Of a stretch of DNA of 64,000 bases, positions 62,801 through 64,000 are shown piece by piece. Below the pieces are notes generated by a model, which made no database searches, was not told the DNA's origin, and was given only the letters and a program-made list of their open reading frames with translations. Origin of the DNA: Paenibacillus sp. MSJ-34 (GTDB lineage Bacteria > Bacillota > Bacilli > Paenibacillales > Paenibacillaceae); NCBI RefSeq assembly GCF_018918005.1, contig NZ_JAHLPR010000030.1, positions 21,341 through 85,340 of the forward strand. Reading direction: 5' to 3'. Position 1 is the stretch's first letter. The number at the start of each line of letters is the position of its first letter. Made by a program: the position numbers and the translations under genes.

Positions 62801-63353
62801 CACGGCATCTTCCCTTTGGTCGCTGAACGGTGCGTCTGTCAACCGGCAAACGTTTATTCAGCAGTTTTTGAAAGATGCACAGCAGCCCGTTTACGTGGGC
62901 GGATATGATGTCATGTTGCTCCCGCCACGGCTTCGGACATTTATCGGCAGTATGGAAGTTCCTTCCGGCATTGACGTTTCGCGTACCCATGCTTCGGTGC
63001 AGCGATGGGTTGGCGAATACAGTCTACCTGCCGCACCGTATGTCGTCCCCAAAGGATTCAACTTGGCCGAGTACGGACGCACCAATCGGCTGGACGATAA
63101 GTCGCCTATCTTTTTGCGGGACGGGTACATCATTGTCAATTTCAATATCGAAACGATTCGCAATCAGCAGGTGAATCAGCCGCATTTGCAGTATATCCAC
63201 GCACCGCTCAGCAATCAATGGAGACGAGAAGGGTTTCAGCATCGCTTTGTCGACCCGCATGGAGCCACGTTTAGTTTGCAGGACGGCGATGTAGTGTTTT
63301 ATCATGCCAACCTGTCTTCTTATGATGACTTTGGAACAGGAGGTACCCATTAA
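59841..63353 (+). CDS. Large secreted protein (DUF5704-like) with two MucBP-like repeats
   Basis: 1170 aa from GTG 59841 (AAAGGTGG 8 bp upstream, just after the previous stop). Signal peptide ending near VQEAKAG. Residues 190-275 and 295-380 are tandem repeats of the MucBP/adhesin type (FEIGETIIHEFPAVIEDNGK, then THEATGD-like GEHATGDEVNHTFEATLTKD). The long remainder is strand-rich with no catalytic motif and no sortase signal. I believe it matches DUF5704 proteins of Paenibacillus and clostridia; role in adhesion or mating contact is inferred. Confidence 0.7.
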   Translation: MNNRKLYQRVLCMLLACIFFMPIFAVQEAKAGPPQVIIRDGKIQFEITSTAASTSIRYRTVGWVVTREQVCSTTSPKQCADSRSRPHALFMNQEVRQIGQHPDPPVPGQPLTSYYEIPEEIVTQRLWQAGMEGIQNNDDLYFYAVMVSVNADGSVRKGPFYTLSGIKQAEGWRFPDDLDDYFGLHIPYRSAEFPVDVIAKTVDGRVIDRPDVTFEKGKFEIGETIIHEFPAVIEDNGKTYTIARSYISPKQDPSRKTWVQENPETNEKVRIRSFTVALGGTNLIAEYHEENTVKAIYMTEGGQVLKEVDKGEHATGDEVNHTFEATLTKDGQTYEIIRSYITNNNKPDEKLFIQEKGDSKLLDRSIFVGSGGSNFIGVYKGGNGDTDDETEPGAVKENEVMNPDASAVIRADTRGAERFDVLQGIPTSESLYVQANAKAYLYRNKFTEIKGTKTYPITVSRTYTLRWTEYVSGPPDSEGNPTRVPVSRSDTQTVTKSYTVERKYSYWLIDRLEVYGLQKAEVSNYALPSGQVTLKPNGYAQPRVSVSHDASREAHITDPFYQNVSLPGQTIQGGSSRPSVPNEDWTNEAEQAVGKIKVKNDSLIFNGQTIMDNRITEETAPPPREIPTPPEIGQNVLYSNGLLIDASKSNKAEQPSSGTIFYALIEGIGGGQNQSYPIDGINPVTVHTPVVNQASVSDDQAHNQKTQPTVGRAALILDRPFTITIPTNGAHRDIKGYGNRDYAQYMRDKQVWFPFDVYKADRKTLIPKETWTSIPVGQIQTTFYLPVWVDEGNYDVLFRTIAENSPPSFTSQMNANLDLTHHVATQVVPVEVIGRVYDFRITDIADFNWETVFRRERGSATPTGNAYWVGTKGIDGAARGNQPPYVLPIRPGSHPDAGKKNVAVKTGYHIKFELKSMGNMFGSADGIKITPTFFFVDSKGKNRQEVDLYYHSGNKRFIRIGSSADVERRHVTLDTRLRNMSQQELTNTASSLWSLNGASVNRQTFIQQFLKDAQQPVYVGGYDVMLLPPRLRTFIGSMEVPSGIDVSRTHASVQRWVGEYSLPAAPYVVPKGFNLAEYGRTNRLDDKSPIFLRDGYIIVNFNIETIRNQQVNQPHLQYIHAPLSNQWRREGFQHRFVDPHGATFSLQDGDVVFYHANLSSYDDFGTGGTH

Positions 63354-63415
63354 ATTCACCAGCCGGGAGGAAGAAAAAACGGAACAGCAACGTTAGCGGA
63401 AACGGAGGTTCGGGG

Positions 63416-63910
63416 ATGTTTGGCGAACTTCAACCGATAGCACCGGAAGAGACAGCTTACTTCTATTATTCAGTAACCGCGACTCAAAGCAAGGAACTCA
63501 GCTATATCGGTCATTTGCGAGGAGATTTCGGCACTGATGACGATCAGTTTTGGATGTCATGGTCGGATCATGCCGGGGAACGGAGGACGCTTGCCTTTCG
63601 CGAGGAATTGGCGGCACTTGTGCAACATTTGCAATGGCAAGGAATTTTGCTCAATTTGAATGAGATGCGAGCCTATTGCAGACGGCACCCGGAAGCACGT
63701 ATCCCCGGCGCATGGCATTCCGATGTTTGTGGTTTCTGTTTACAAACCACTCACTATCGCTATTATATTCGCTGCGTCCCCCATCTTGGCGATTACAACT
63801 TCTATATCTACTGCTATCGCAAGAATCACTTGCTTGGACGATCTGTTCAGCAAAACCAGAACGGCGCGGTAAACCTTGTGAAGTCCAGCGGTAAGATGTC
63901 AAGCCCCTGA
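63416..63910 (+). CDS. Small Cys/His-containing element protein
   Basis: 164 aa; AACGGAGG precedes the ATG. YFYYSVTATQSKELSYIGHL, GTDDDQFWMSWSDH, and CGFCLQTTHYRYYIRCVPHL then GDYNFYIYCYRK. Short proteins of this form (LPD28-like) are widespread on Firmicutes conjugative elements; this recollection is not verified. Soluble, function unknown. Confidence 0.6.
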   Translation: MFGELQPIAPEETAYFYYSVTATQSKELSYIGHLRGDFGTDDDQFWMSWSDHAGERRTLAFREELAALVQHLQWQGILLNLNEMRAYCRRHPEARIPGAWHSDVCGFCLQTTHYRYYIRCVPHLGDYNFYIYCYRKNHLLGRSVQQNQNGAVNLVKSSGKMSSP

Positions 63911-63948
63911 TTCATGAGAATTGGAAATTTACTTTAAGGAACAGGTCA

Positions 63949-64000
63949 ATGAGTCAGGAAAAAAGACAACACCAAACTAAACCCAGTTCAAAAATCGAGT
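63949..64000 (+). CDS. Start of a further ORF, cut by the window edge
   Basis: ATG 63949 with TAAGGA 9 bp upstream opens MSQEKRQHQTKPSSKIE and is still open at the edge. Too short to identify. Confidence 0.4.
   Translation, partial: MSQEKRQHQTKPSSKIE

Overview
The window looks like a chromosome segment of a spore-forming, moderately GC-rich Firmicute, most likely Paenibacillaceae (Paenibacillus/Cohnella type). The evidence is a complete Bacillus-order purine operon (purEKBCSQLFMNHD), a gerP spore-permeability operon with a sigma-K-like promoter, DUF3048 (YerB), YerC, DagK (YerQ) and RlmCD (YefA) in an order that follows the B. subtilis purD-yerB-yerC-yerQ-yefA axis, and many intergenic repeats. 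No IS transposase, rRNA, tRNA or CRISPR was found.

Layout. 1-0.96 kb: tail of a GH1 glycosidase gene and dense repeats. 0.96-3.4 kb: a DUF4097-like lipoprotein gene divergent from a small-membrane-protein/MerR/GAP-family operon; both promoters are TTGAAA-N19-TATAAT with a TGACG-N3-CGTYA palindrome in the spacer. 3.5-5.6 kb: topB. 5.6-21.3 kb: the purine operon, preceded by a PurBox-like pair, a promoter and a guanine-type riboswitch. The operon is interrupted between purC/purS, purF/purM and purN/purH by repeats. Two kinds recur: a MITE-like element with GTTCAAAAAGTC ends, and arrays built as two direct plus two inverted copies of a word, each pair about 51 bp apart. 21.3-23.7 kb: gerPA-E and an Hsp20-like spore gene, both with sigma-K-type promoters. 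23.7-33.6 kb: hydrolase, DoxX, YerB, DUF47-Pit phosphate uptake, a basic hypothetical, YerC, a CbiX/SirB-like protein, DagK and RlmCD.

33.6-47.2 kb is a lower-GC mobile element abutting the 3' end of rlmCD. It carries two XRE regulators, two paralogous secreted stalk-domain proteins (one also with a CAP domain), a Dam-type adenine methylase, a sigma-region-4-like HTH protein, a small serine resolvase and a large serine recombinase. Directly after the recombinase lies a second, partial copy of the rlmCD 3' end (encoding HVECVI), as expected for the other attachment junction.

47.4-64 kb is a second module that runs off the right edge: parA-parB, a small basic protein, then a Tad/Flp-like machine (SAF/CpaB-like protein, two CpaE-like proteins, a membrane-anchored CpaF-like ATPase, one large TadB/TadC-like membrane protein), four small one-TM pilin-like proteins, a stalk-domain protein with an upstream in-frame stop in its signal-peptide region, an 1170-aa secreted protein and a Cys-rich small protein. 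No prepilin peptidase and no classical VirB4/VirD4 gene is seen. This ParAB-coupled Tad-like apparatus and the 51-bp symmetric arrays are the strongest candidates for something undescribed. All family names come from reading motifs; no database search was run.
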